From: JBIKLM01 sp044375105
Lineage (GTDB): Bacteria > Planctomycetota > UBA1135 > GCA-002686595
Assembly (NCBI GenBank): GCA_044375105.1
Contig: JBILNK010000023.1
Location: forward strand, 1 to 34,762
DNA: 34,762 nucleotides
Direction: 5' to 3'
Position numbers and translations under genes: made by a program. Every line of letters starts with the position of its first letter. The first letter of the stretch is position 1. Positions 28,682 through 34,762 of this stretch are shown piece after piece. Under the pieces are notes generated by a model that was given only the letters and a program-made list of their open reading frames with translations, had not been told where the DNA came from and searched no databases.

Positions 28682-30220
28682 ATGAACGCCAAGAACCTGC
28701 AACGCACGCTGCTGCTGCTCGTCCTGGTCGGCGCGCCCGCGGTCTATTTCACCTACCGGCAGGACAGCCGCTGGAGTCAACAGAGCAAGGCCAGCAGCGC
28801 CAGCCCGCGCCCCGGTCAGTCGGGCAACCCGGCTCTGCCCAGCCTGCGCGCGGCCAACGTGGCGATCAAGTCGATCGAGCTCCAACGCGGCAGCGACAGC
28901 AGCCGCCTGGAGCTCGGCGCCGACGGCTGGACCCTGCCCGAGCGCGAGAACTTCCCCGCGGCCCAGGAGCCCGTGCTAGACCTCCTGGCGAGCCTGGCGC
29001 GCCTCGAGCTGCTGGAGCCCAAGACCGCCAAGCCCGAGAACTTCGAGAAGCTCGGATTGGTGGCGCCCGCGGACGGCGGGCAAAGCGCGCTTTCCGTCCG
29101 GCTCCTGGATGCCGGTGGCGCAGAGGTCGGCGCGCTGCTGCTCGGCGAGCGGGCCTGGGATCGCGGCTTCCCGGCGGTGTACGTGCGGCGTGCCGGCGAG
29201 AACCAGACCTACCTGGCCAAGGGCGAGGTCAAGGGCGGCGCGGCGCTGCGCGACTACCTGCCCCGCGATCTGGTGGCCTGGAAGACCGAGCGCGCCGCTG
29301 CGGTCGAGGTGCGCTTCCCCGACCAGCCGGAACAGGACTATCGCGCCGCGCGCAGCGGCGGCAGCGAAACCAATTTCGCCCTCGCCGCCGTGCCCGAAGG
29401 CAAGCAAGCGGCCAGCCCCTATCTGGTCTCGGGTGCGGCGCGGGCGGTGGGCTCCCTGCGCATCGAAGACGTGGTGCAGGAGGGCAGCCCGCGGCAACCG
29501 GACCTCGGCAGCGCCAAACGGGTGCAGCTGGCCTGGGAGAGCTTCGACGGCCTACGCTTGACCCTCGAGGGCTACGAGCTGGCGGCCGAGAGCGAATTCG
29601 GCGCCAAGCCCCTGTGGGCCCGCGTGCGCGCCGAGCTGCTCGATTGGGCCGGCGCCCCCAAGCAGGACGTGCTAGCCCCGGCGCCGGAGGCCGGCGATGG
29701 CGGGCAGGGAGAGGCGAATCCCACGCCCGCGGAGCCCGCCGGTCCGACCCGCGAGGAACTCGAGCGCGAGGTCCAAGAGCTCAACCGCCGCGCCAGCGGC
29801 TGGCTGTTCCGCATCGAGAGCAGCGGCACTGCGGCGCTGGTGCGCGGCCTGTCCGACCTGGTGCAAGACCCGACTCCGCCGGCTGCCGCGGGTTTCCCGG
29901 GCGATGCGCAGGGCGGCCTCGACTTGTCGGGCCTCGACACCTCGGGCCTCGACCTGGAGCAGCTGGGCATGAGCGAAGCGGACCTGCAGAAGGCGCTGCA
30001 GCAGCTCGGCAACCAGCCGCCCGTCGAGCAGCCGCCCGCCGAGCAGCCGCCCGCCGAAGTCCCGCCGCCGTCGGACGGCGCCACGGACGGCGCCACCAGC
30101 CCGCCGCAGACCACGCCGCCGCCGGTCACTCCCCCGGCGAACCCGGCCCCCGGGACGGAACCGCCCGCGAGCGTGCCGCCCACGCCGGCCAGCACCCCGA
30201 GCGCCCCTCCCGGATCCTGA
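28682..30220 (+). CDS. DUF4340 domain protein, last gene of the GldA/F/G-like operon
   Basis: 512 residues. A single N-terminal TM helix (about 8-25) anchors an extracytoplasmic DUF4340 region (about 50-400) with repeated ExLELGADGWTL- and LLLGERAWDRG-like elements. Proteins of this family usually sit right behind GldG-like genes, as here (40 bp). The C-terminal 110 residues are low-complexity: LDLSGLDTSGLDLEQLG, then Pro/Gln/Glu triplets (QPPAEQPPAE) and Pro/Thr-rich sequence to the end. This tail is likely disordered and may span the periplasm or peptidoglycan. CCCC directly precedes the ATG. The stop lies only 7 bp from that of the convergent glycosylase gene. Confidence 0.88.
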   Translation: MNAKNLQRTLLLLVLVGAPAVYFTYRQDSRWSQQSKASSASPRPGQSGNPALPSLRAANVAIKSIELQRGSDSSRLELGADGWTLPERENFPAAQEPVLDLLASLARLELLEPKTAKPENFEKLGLVAPADGGQSALSVRLLDAGGAEVGALLLGERAWDRGFPAVYVRRAGENQTYLAKGEVKGGAALRDYLPRDLVAWKTERAAAVEVRFPDQPEQDYRAARSGGSETNFALAAVPEGKQAASPYLVSGAARAVGSLRIEDVVQEGSPRQPDLGSAKRVQLAWESFDGLRLTLEGYELAAESEFGAKPLWARVRAELLDWAGAPKQDVLAPAPEAGDGGQGEANPTPAEPAGPTREELEREVQELNRRASGWLFRIESSGTAALVRGLSDLVQDPTPPAAAGFPGDAQGGLDLSGLDTSGLDLEQLGMSEADLQKALQQLGNQPPVEQPPAEQPPAEVPPPSDGATDGATSPPQTTPPPVTPPANPAPGTEPPASVPPTPASTPSAPPGS

Positions 30221-30227
30221 CGCGGGG

Positions 30228-30914
30228 TTAGCCGATCGGGGCGCTAGCCGCGCTGCGGCTGACCGCCGCAGGATTCCGCCGGCGCTTCAGCCGCTCCCAG
30301 CACTCGCCGCTCGAAGGGCCGAGGTCGGGACACCGCCGGGCTGCCACCTGCGCCAACCGCAGCGCCAACTCCTGCCCGCGGCCCGCTCCGAGCCCGATCC
30401 GGCGACCCTGGGCGATCCCCGCTCGGCTGAGAGGCAGGGCGGGATCGCGCCAAAGGGCCAGCGGCCCCCCGCCATCCAGCAGCGGCAGGCCATCGTGGGC
30501 CAGGTCGAGCCCGAACAACGCCGCCAAGCGGCCCGGGCCGGGGGCTACTTCGGCGCCGATCTGCCGTCCCGCAGCCAGGCGCAGCTCGAGGCCGCGGAGC
30601 AGGACCGCTTCTCCGCTGCCGATCGGCCCGGCGACCACGTTGAAACAGTGGTGCAGGCCATAGATTCGATACACGTAGGCCCGTCCGGGCGGCCCGAACA
30701 TCGAGCGATTGCGGGGGGTGGGCCCCCGGTGGCTGTGGCTGCCCGGGTCCAGCCGGGGCAGATAGGCTTCCACCTCGACGATCGGCCCTCCGAGCGGCCC
30801 TGACGGGGTCTGCGCCACGAGCCAGGCTCCCAGCAGGGCCCGCGCCGCGGGCAGGGCGCCCAGGGACAGCTGGTCCTCGGGGAGCGGCCGCAGACCCGGG
30901 GCAGGGGGATTCAA
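30228..30914 (-). CDS. mpg: 3-methyladenine DNA glycosylase (AAG/MPG family)
   Basis: 228 residues from a proposed TTG start. It removes alkylated purines in base excision repair. The active-site region is complete: VEVEAYL (46-52, the Glu before Ala-Tyr is catalytic and the Tyr intercalates), a His at about 60, TPRNRSMFGPPGRAYVYRIYG (66-86, shown in pieces: TPRNRSMF and AYVYRIYG), then HHCFNVV and AVLLRGLE (103-110). The C-terminus ends with RRRNPAAVSRS. No ATG lies between the family start and far upstream low-complexity sequence. The TTG at 30914 overlaps the stop of the upstream membrane gene (TTGA), which suggests coupling. A start a few codons further in would not remove any core motif. 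Confidence 0.88.
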   Translation of the reverse strand: MNPPAPGLRPLPEDQLSLGALPAARALLGAWLVAQTPSGPLGGPIVEVEAYLPRLDPGSHSHRGPTPRNRSMFGPPGRAYVYRIYGLHHCFNVVAGPIGSGEAVLLRGLELRLAAGRQIGAEVAPGPGRLAALFGLDLAHDGLPLLDGGGPLALWRDPALPLSRAGIAQGRRIGLGAGRGQELALRLAQVAARRCPDLGPSSGECWERLKRRRNPAAVSRSAASAPIG

Positions 30915-31300
30915 GGGTCGTAGGCCAGACGAAAATTGACCCAGTAGAAGGGGAACGTCACCAACAGGCTGCCGAACACCATCAGCCAGACCAGCGAGCG
31001 CAGCTGGGGATCCCCGCGATCCTCCGCGGGCAGCATGCGCTGCAGGCCGTGGCGGAATTCGGCCAGCACGTCGATCAGACCGGCCACGATCAGGAACGGG
31101 AAAACGAAGGCCCACACCCTGGAGATGGTGGGGTCCGCCGGACCGCTCAGGAACAGCCACATGCCGCCCAGGCCCAGGGCGGTCTCGACGGTCGCCAGCA
31201 GCGGCTTCCAGGCCGGGGCGCGCTCCTTGAGGTCCTCGCGCACGCCCCAGATCGAAGCGGCCGCGTAGCCAGCCATGTAGAGCAGGAGCAGGAGCTTCAT
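30911..31300 (-). CDS. Small four-helix membrane protein of unknown function
   Basis: 129 residues with four TM helices (about 2-18, 36-53, 63-83 and 106-124). A short positive loop (EDLKERAPAWK) follows the first. I recognise no family. It overlaps the DNA glycosylase gene by four bases, so both are likely made from one message, although a functional link is not evident. The start ATG at 31300 lies 108 bp from the divergent gene at 31409. Confidence 0.75.
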   Translation of the reverse strand: MKLLLLLYMAGYAAASIWGVREDLKERAPAWKPLLATVETALGLGGMWLFLSGPADPTISRVWAFVFPFLIVAGLIDVLAEFRHGLQRMLPAEDRGDPQLRSLVWLMVFGSLLVTFPFYWVNFRLAYDP

Positions 31301-31408
31301 TCCGGCCCCCAGAGTCTACGCTGGTGCCTCTCCAGTGCCCGTCGGGCGGTCCTGGGCGCCCACGGGGCGCGGCCGGACCGGCGCCGCCGCTCCAGACCCC
31401 CATCCACC

Positions 31409-32419
31409 ATGTTCACGACCCTGCGCGCCGCCGGCCTGCTGTGCGGCTTGTTCTCCCTGACCCACGACTCCCGCGAGCTGCCGGTGCTTGCCCCCGCGGA
31501 GGGCAGCAGCGCCACGCGCACGGTCGAGGTCGATTTCGAACTCGAGCTGCTCTCGGTCACCATGCAGCAAGGCGACCAGACCCAGGAGATCGACGTCGAG
31601 CAGACCCAGACCTACCGCCAGACCTGGACGGCCACCGACACCTTCGGCAAGAGCGAGGACGGCCGCATCCGGCGCCTGCAGCGCACCTACGGCGACATGG
31701 CGGCCAGCATGACCAACACCTCGCCCGAGGGCGATGACAGCCAGGAGGAGGCCAGCGAGCTGGATGGCAAGCAGGTCGTCTTCCTCTGGGATGCCGAAGC
31801 GGGCGAATACCGCACCGAATGGGCCGAAGGCTCCGAGGGCGACGAGGTCCTGCTCGAGGATCTGCAGTGCGACCTCGACCTGAGCTATCTGCTGCCGACC
31901 AGCGAGCTCGAGGTCGACGAGACGTTCACCCTGGAAGCCTCGGCGTTCTCGGGGGTGCTCGACTTCGGTGGGGAGCTGCATTTCCGCGGCGAGGACGAAG
32001 ACGACGAGAAGTCCAGCCAGCAGCAGGCCCTCGAACAGTCCGTCGACAACCTGACCGGCGACCTGACCGGGACCTTCAAGGGCCTGGTCGAAGAAGACGG
32101 CCGGCGGCTGTACAAGCTGGCCTTCGAGTTCGAACTCGTCGGCAACGGCGAGGTCAGCAGCGAGATCGAGCCCCCGGAAGACGCCCCGGTCGCGATGAGC
32201 GGCGAAGAGACGGTCTCCGCGGAGATGAGCTGGAAGGGCACCGCCGAGCTGGTCTTCGATCTCGAGTCCAAGCGCCTGCACAGCTTTTCGATGGATGCCG
32301 AACTGGGCGTCCAGCTCGAGAACAAGGCCAGCCTCGACATCGAGGGTCAGGGCCAGATGGAGTTCATGCAGACGGTGGTGCTGGAAGGCCCGTTCGCCAT
32401 GAAGGTCGCCGTGGAGTGA
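31409..32419 (+). CDS. Secreted acidic protein of unknown function
   Basis: 336 residues. The N-terminus (MFTTLRAAGLLCGLFSLTHDS) is a probable signal peptide, possibly with the Cys at 12 inside the hydrophobic core rather than a lipobox. The mature protein is strongly acidic with many Glu and Asp (for example EGDDSQEEASELDG and RGEDEDDEKSS) and alternates beta-like segments such as TVEVDFELELLSVTM and KLAFEFELVGNGEVSS. A repeated 'FELEL/FEFEL' pattern hints at a two-part beta-sandwich or lipocalin-like fold, but I assign no family. The pattern of Ser/Thr/Gln-rich strands fits an exported, calcium- or cation-rich environment (speculative). CCCCC and CCACC precede the ATG. A strong terminator follows at 32501. 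Confidence 0.78.
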   Translation: MFTTLRAAGLLCGLFSLTHDSRELPVLAPAEGSSATRTVEVDFELELLSVTMQQGDQTQEIDVEQTQTYRQTWTATDTFGKSEDGRIRRLQRTYGDMAASMTNTSPEGDDSQEEASELDGKQVVFLWDAEAGEYRTEWAEGSEGDEVLLEDLQCDLDLSYLLPTSELEVDETFTLEASAFSGVLDFGGELHFRGEDEDDEKSSQQQALEQSVDNLTGDLTGTFKGLVEEDGRRLYKLAFEFELVGNGEVSSEIEPPEDAPVAMSGEETVSAEMSWKGTAELVFDLESKRLHSFSMDAELGVQLENKASLDIEGQGQMEFMQTVVLEGPFAMKVAVE

Positions 32420-32500
32420 TCGAAGGCTGGCGCGCGTCGCCGCCAGGGCCGACAGCCCGGGGCACGCGCCGGCCGGACCCTCCCGCTGCTCCGGCCAAAG

Positions 32501-32537
32501 GTGGGCCCGTCGGCGCCGAGCGGCGCGACGGGCCCAC
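32501..32537 (+). terminator. Hairpin terminator of the secreted acidic protein gene
   Basis: GTGGGCCCGTC (32501-32511) pairs with GACGGGCCCAC (32527-32537). After a bulged G the stem continues with GCGCC/GGCGC around a GAGC loop. GGCATTTCTGG follows, with only a short T-tract. It lies 81 bp beyond the stop. Confidence 0.65.
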
Positions 32538-32899
32538 GGCATTTCTGGGCCCCCTCGACCCTGCCGAGGGGGCGCCGCAGGCGATCCGTGGGAACCCGGG
32601 CGGCCCCGAGCGACTCGAGGCCCCTGCGATGGCGTGCGGAAGGAGCCGGGCCGGGCTAAGGGCTCTGGAGCTGCCTGGCCTAGGCAGAGTCGCGAGACGT
32701 CGTTTGCCCGGCCGCTTCCGCAGACCCGCTGGCCCCACCCACCCCGAAGGCATCGATACGGCAACCCGAGCCTGGCGGTGTAACAGTTCTACCCCGGGGC
32801 GGGCCGGCCAACCTCGGGCGGCGCGGCCCTCCCGCCGCTCCCCCTGGGTCAGACTCCCGCGGGGCGGGGTTCGCAGCGTCCGCGCGTCGACCCGGAGCT
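32538..32899. other. Gap before the methyltransferase gene end
   Basis: About 360 bp of GC-rich sequence between the terminator and the end of the convergent minus-strand gene. I see no gene, repeat or further terminator. Confidence 0.5.
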
Positions 32900-33661
32900 T
32901 CAGCGCTGATTTCCCGCGGGCGTGCCCGGCGGGACATGCTTGAAGACCAGCAGGTGGTTGAAACCGCGCAGGTAGAAGTTCCCTTCCGCCGCCGCGCGGT
33001 GGAAGCGCGGGCTTTCGAGCTTGCGGTTGCCGCGCACCACGGCGATGTGGTCCACGGCCTGGAAGCGGCGCTCCAACTGGCAGAACAGCCGCGCGCCTAT
33101 ACCTACGAAGCCCTTCTTTTTCTTGAAACTGTCCTGCACGTAGACCGCCAGGTAGCGGCGCGGCTTGAGCACGCGCTCGACCTCGGCGAAGACCGCCTCC
33201 AGCGCCTCGAAATAGGCCGGTCCGAAGGCCTCCAGACGGCCGATACAGCGGGGATCGTCGGAGTACTCCACGTGGGTGGAATAGGGCGGATCCATGAACA
33301 CGAAATCGGCGCTCTCGGCCTCGAAGGGCAGCCGGCGTGCGTCCGCGCGACGGATCTCGGGACGGGTCGGGGCCAGGTCGCTGCCCAGGGCGCGGCGCCC
33401 CAGGCTGGCGGCCACGTCGAGGGTCGTGCCGCCGCCGCAGAACGGATCGAGAACCAAGTCGCCCGGCCGGGTGTAGCGCTCGAGCAGGTTCCAGATCACG
33501 TAGCTCGGCGTGCGGCCCTCGAAGCGCGGGTCCCCGAAGCTGGCTCGACGCGACGCGGCATCCCCGGAACTCTCCGGTTCAGGCGCATGCTGTTGGCTCG
33601 GGTGGTACCAGAGGGTCGTGGTCTGGAGCTTGGGCCGGGACGGGTCGCTCGGGCTGGCCAT
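32900..33661 (-). CDS. Solitary DNA methyltransferase (N6-adenine/N4-cytosine type)
   Basis: 253 residues. The SAM-binding motif I is LDPFCGGGTT (71-80) and the catalytic motif IV is FMDPPYSTHVEYSDDP (122-137). Motif I comes before motif IV, with TLWYHP (16-21) and PSYVIWNLLERYTRPGDLV (52-70) ahead of it. The region after motif IV has 'RVLKPRRYLAVYVQDSFKKK' (shown in part: LKPRRYLAVYV) and a GNFYLRGFNHLLVFKH end that may supply target recognition. No restriction enzyme gene lies nearby, so a regulatory or housekeeping role is more likely than restriction-modification. RNA substrates cannot be excluded, since DPPY enzymes also include tRNA and rRNA methyltransferases. The ATG at 33661 is the only good start. 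Confidence 0.85.
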   Translation of the reverse strand: MASPSDPSRPKLQTTTLWYHPSQQHAPEPESSGDAASRRASFGDPRFEGRTPSYVIWNLLERYTRPGDLVLDPFCGGGTTLDVAASLGRRALGSDLAPTRPEIRRADARRLPFEAESADFVFMDPPYSTHVEYSDDPRCIGRLEAFGPAYFEALEAVFAEVERVLKPRRYLAVYVQDSFKKKKGFVGIGARLFCQLERRFQAVDHIAVVRGNRKLESPRFHRAAAEGNFYLRGFNHLLVFKHVPPGTPAGNQR

Positions 33662-33994
33662 CGGGGCACGTTAGCCCCGGCCGGCCCGTTTGCGCGCCGG
33701 GACCCGGAAGCGGCCGAAGACGCTCCTGCGCCCAGCGGGGTCTCGCAACGCTCGTCCGAGGGCGAGCGGGGCGCGGATCCTGCCCGCGGCCACCGCAGCA
33801 CCGCATCCTGGTCCGGGGCTGGCTTGCCTGTGTGGGCAGGTCCACGGAGCCGTGCGTCTCGACTTTGGATCCAGCTGCGGGTCGATTTTCGGGAGCTGCT
33901 AGACTTCTCACCCGTATCCCAGGCGGCGCGCCTCCTGCGCGCGGTTTCCCGTCCCCCACGGACCATCCCGGGCTCGAAGCCCACGGAGCCTTCC
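33662..33994. promoter_or_regulatory. Divergent intergenic region with an AT-richer patch
   Basis: 333 bp between the methyltransferase start and the repeat-protein start. The patch at about 33859-33915 (CTTTGGATCC, GATTTTCGGG, TAGACTTCTC) is the least GC-rich and may hold the promoter of the plus-strand gene. I cannot place -35 and -10 boxes with confidence. No gene is supported. Confidence 0.35.
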
Positions 33995-34762
33995 ATGCTG
34001 CAACGCTTCCTGATCGCCCTGACCCTGCTCGGACTTGGACTGCCGGCCCTCGGCCAGGAACGGGGCCAGGCCCAGCGCCCCGCCGCCGGCGGCGAAGCCC
34101 AGCGCCCGGCCGCCGGCGGCGAAGCCCAGCGCCCGGCCGCCGGCGGCGAAGCCCAGCGCCCCAACGCGGGGGGCCCGGAGGGCCGCCCGGCCGATCGGGG
34201 CCAGGAGCTCAGCGCCGACATGAACCCGCGCGCCCTGCAGGCCAAGCTCGCCGCCGAGGAGCTCCAGCACCGCGAGCGCCTGGGCAAGATCCAGCACCTG
34301 CGCCGACTGGCCCAACAGGCCAACAACAGCGAGCGGACCAAGCAGCTCGACGACCTCGAAGCACGCGAGAACAGCAACTTCGAGGCCTACCTCGAGCGCG
34401 GGCGCACGGCCTTGGGCCGCGAGCGCTTCAACCAGGCCTACGAAGAGATGCTGGCCGCCTCCCGCCGTGGCCGCGGTGCCGAGCAGCGTCCCGCTGCCGG
34501 TCAGCCCCAGCGGCCCGGGGCGGAACAGCCGCAGCGCCCGGCGGCCGGCGGCGAGGTTCAACGTCCGGCCGCCGAGCAACCGCAGCGCCCCGCCGCGGGT
34601 GGCGATGTCCAGCGCCCGGCGGCCGGCGGCGAGGTCCAACGTCCGGCCGCCGAGCAACCGCAGCGCCCCGCCGCGGGTGGCGATGCCCAGCGGCCGGCGG
34701 CCGGCGATGCACAGCGCCCTGCCGCGGGCCAGCCCCAACGCCCTGCCGCCGGCGATCAGCCC
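33995..34762 (+). CDS. Secreted QRPAA-repeat protein, incomplete at the window end
   Basis: 256 residues visible, open at the 3' edge. A signal peptide (MLQRFLIALTLLGLGLPALGQ) ends at a clear cleavage site. Three identical AQRPAAGGE nonapeptides and a partial fourth follow (26-52). A charged helical or coiled-coil segment (about 70-160, with KLAAEELQHRERLGKIQ and RTKQLDDLEARENSN, shown in part) separates them from a second repeat zone (from about 163) of QRPAAGG, QRPAAEQP and variants that continues to the edge. The protein is probably exported and flexible outside the helical core. A GGAG Shine-Dalgarno at 6-nt spacing supports the start. A long antisense frame exists only because of the repeats. 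The function is unknown. Confidence 0.8.
   Translation, partial: MLQRFLIALTLLGLGLPALGQERGQAQRPAAGGEAQRPAAGGEAQRPAAGGEAQRPNAGGPEGRPADRGQELSADMNPRALQAKLAAEELQHRERLGKIQHLRRLAQQANNSERTKQLDDLEARENSNFEAYLERGRTALGRERFNQAYEEMLAASRRGRGAEQRPAAGQPQRPGAEQPQRPAAGGEVQRPAAEQPQRPAAGGDVQRPAAGGEVQRPAAEQPQRPAAGGDAQRPAAGDAQRPAAGQPQRPAAGDQP
34070..34174 (+). repeat. 27-bp tandem repeat encoding AQRPAAGGE
   Basis: Three 27-bp units (34070-34096, 34097-34123, 34124-34150), near-identical at DNA level, and a diverged partial fourth. The second and third are identical by eye, which points to recent expansion. Confidence 0.85.
34481..34762 (+). repeat. Second QRPAA repeat zone with a 78-bp higher-order unit
   Basis: Variants of QRPAA-GG/EQP/GD follow each other to the window edge. 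The block from 34541 recurs at 34619 with only isolated differences, a 78-bp (26-codon) period that encodes three shorter repeats per unit. Confidence 0.8.

Noticed and set aside
33908..34738. Minus-strand 276-residue frame opposite the QRPAA-repeat gene
   Set aside because: The frame is open only because of the repeats. The plus strand has signal peptide, Shine-Dalgarno and a helical core.
34070..34762. CRISPR array
   Set aside because: The repeats are contiguous and in frame with a secreted protein, without unique spacers.

Overview
This window is very GC-rich (about 70% by eye) and carries about 24 protein-coding genes, no rRNA or tRNA that I can recognise, no CRISPR array and no insertion-sequence transposase. 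The gene set suggests a large-genome Planctomycetota or a close relative: an ECF sigma factor with a long disordered tail, a CRTAC1-type FG-GAP/UnbV protein, a GldA/GldF/GldG/DUF4340 transporter cluster, many secreted proteins of unknown function, and GC-rich intergenic repeats. That placement is inference. No marker gene in the window fixes the taxonomy.

Layout. 1-3043: a minus-strand operon of ECF sigma factor, TPR protein with an anti-sigma-like N-terminus, and secreted protein. 3710-5765: a secreted protein divergent from queG (epoxyqueuosine reductase). 5766-7184: a mostly non-coding stretch with a decanucleotide array, a 75-residue zinc-ribbon gene, a strong hairpin and two 133-bp tandem structured repeats. 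7185-8111: a membrane-anchored unknown of visibly lower GC. 8288-11412: a CRTAC1-like FG-GAP protein overlapping a secreted TPR protein. 11562-13356: thiE convergent with queA. 13357-14162: non-coding, but with a textbook plus-strand terminator that ends no known gene.

14163-19034: a three-gene minus-strand set made of a sigma-region-4-like protein, a helical-repeat protein and a degenerate sigma54-activator-like protein with GAF-like regions, an altered Walker A motif and a Fis-type HTH. 19257-20030: fabI. 20190-23056: a fusion of a His-rich ZIP-like module with an SO_0444/ArsP-type permease, overlapped by a PPC/DUF296 protein. 23531-24418: a DUF481 outer-membrane barrel, divergent from 24838-30220, an ABC-2 type ATPase, permease, GldG-like and DUF4340 operon. 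30228-31300: a 3-methyladenine DNA glycosylase overlapping a small membrane protein. 31409-32419: a secreted acidic protein with a clear terminator. 32900-33661: a solitary DNA methyltransferase. 33995 to the end: a secreted QRPAA-repeat protein that runs off the window.

Functional links. QueA and QueG catalyse the last two steps of queuosine synthesis but lie about 7 kb apart in separate transcription units. The Gld-like genes form one transporter operon. The ZIP/permease fusion probably handles Zn or Cu. The most unusual items are the dispersed multi-hairpin repeat family, which always lies just 3' of minus-strand genes, the ZIP-permease fusion, the degenerate enhancer-binding-protein operon and the orphan terminator. 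Several genes have C-tracts instead of Shine-Dalgarno sequences just before the start codon.
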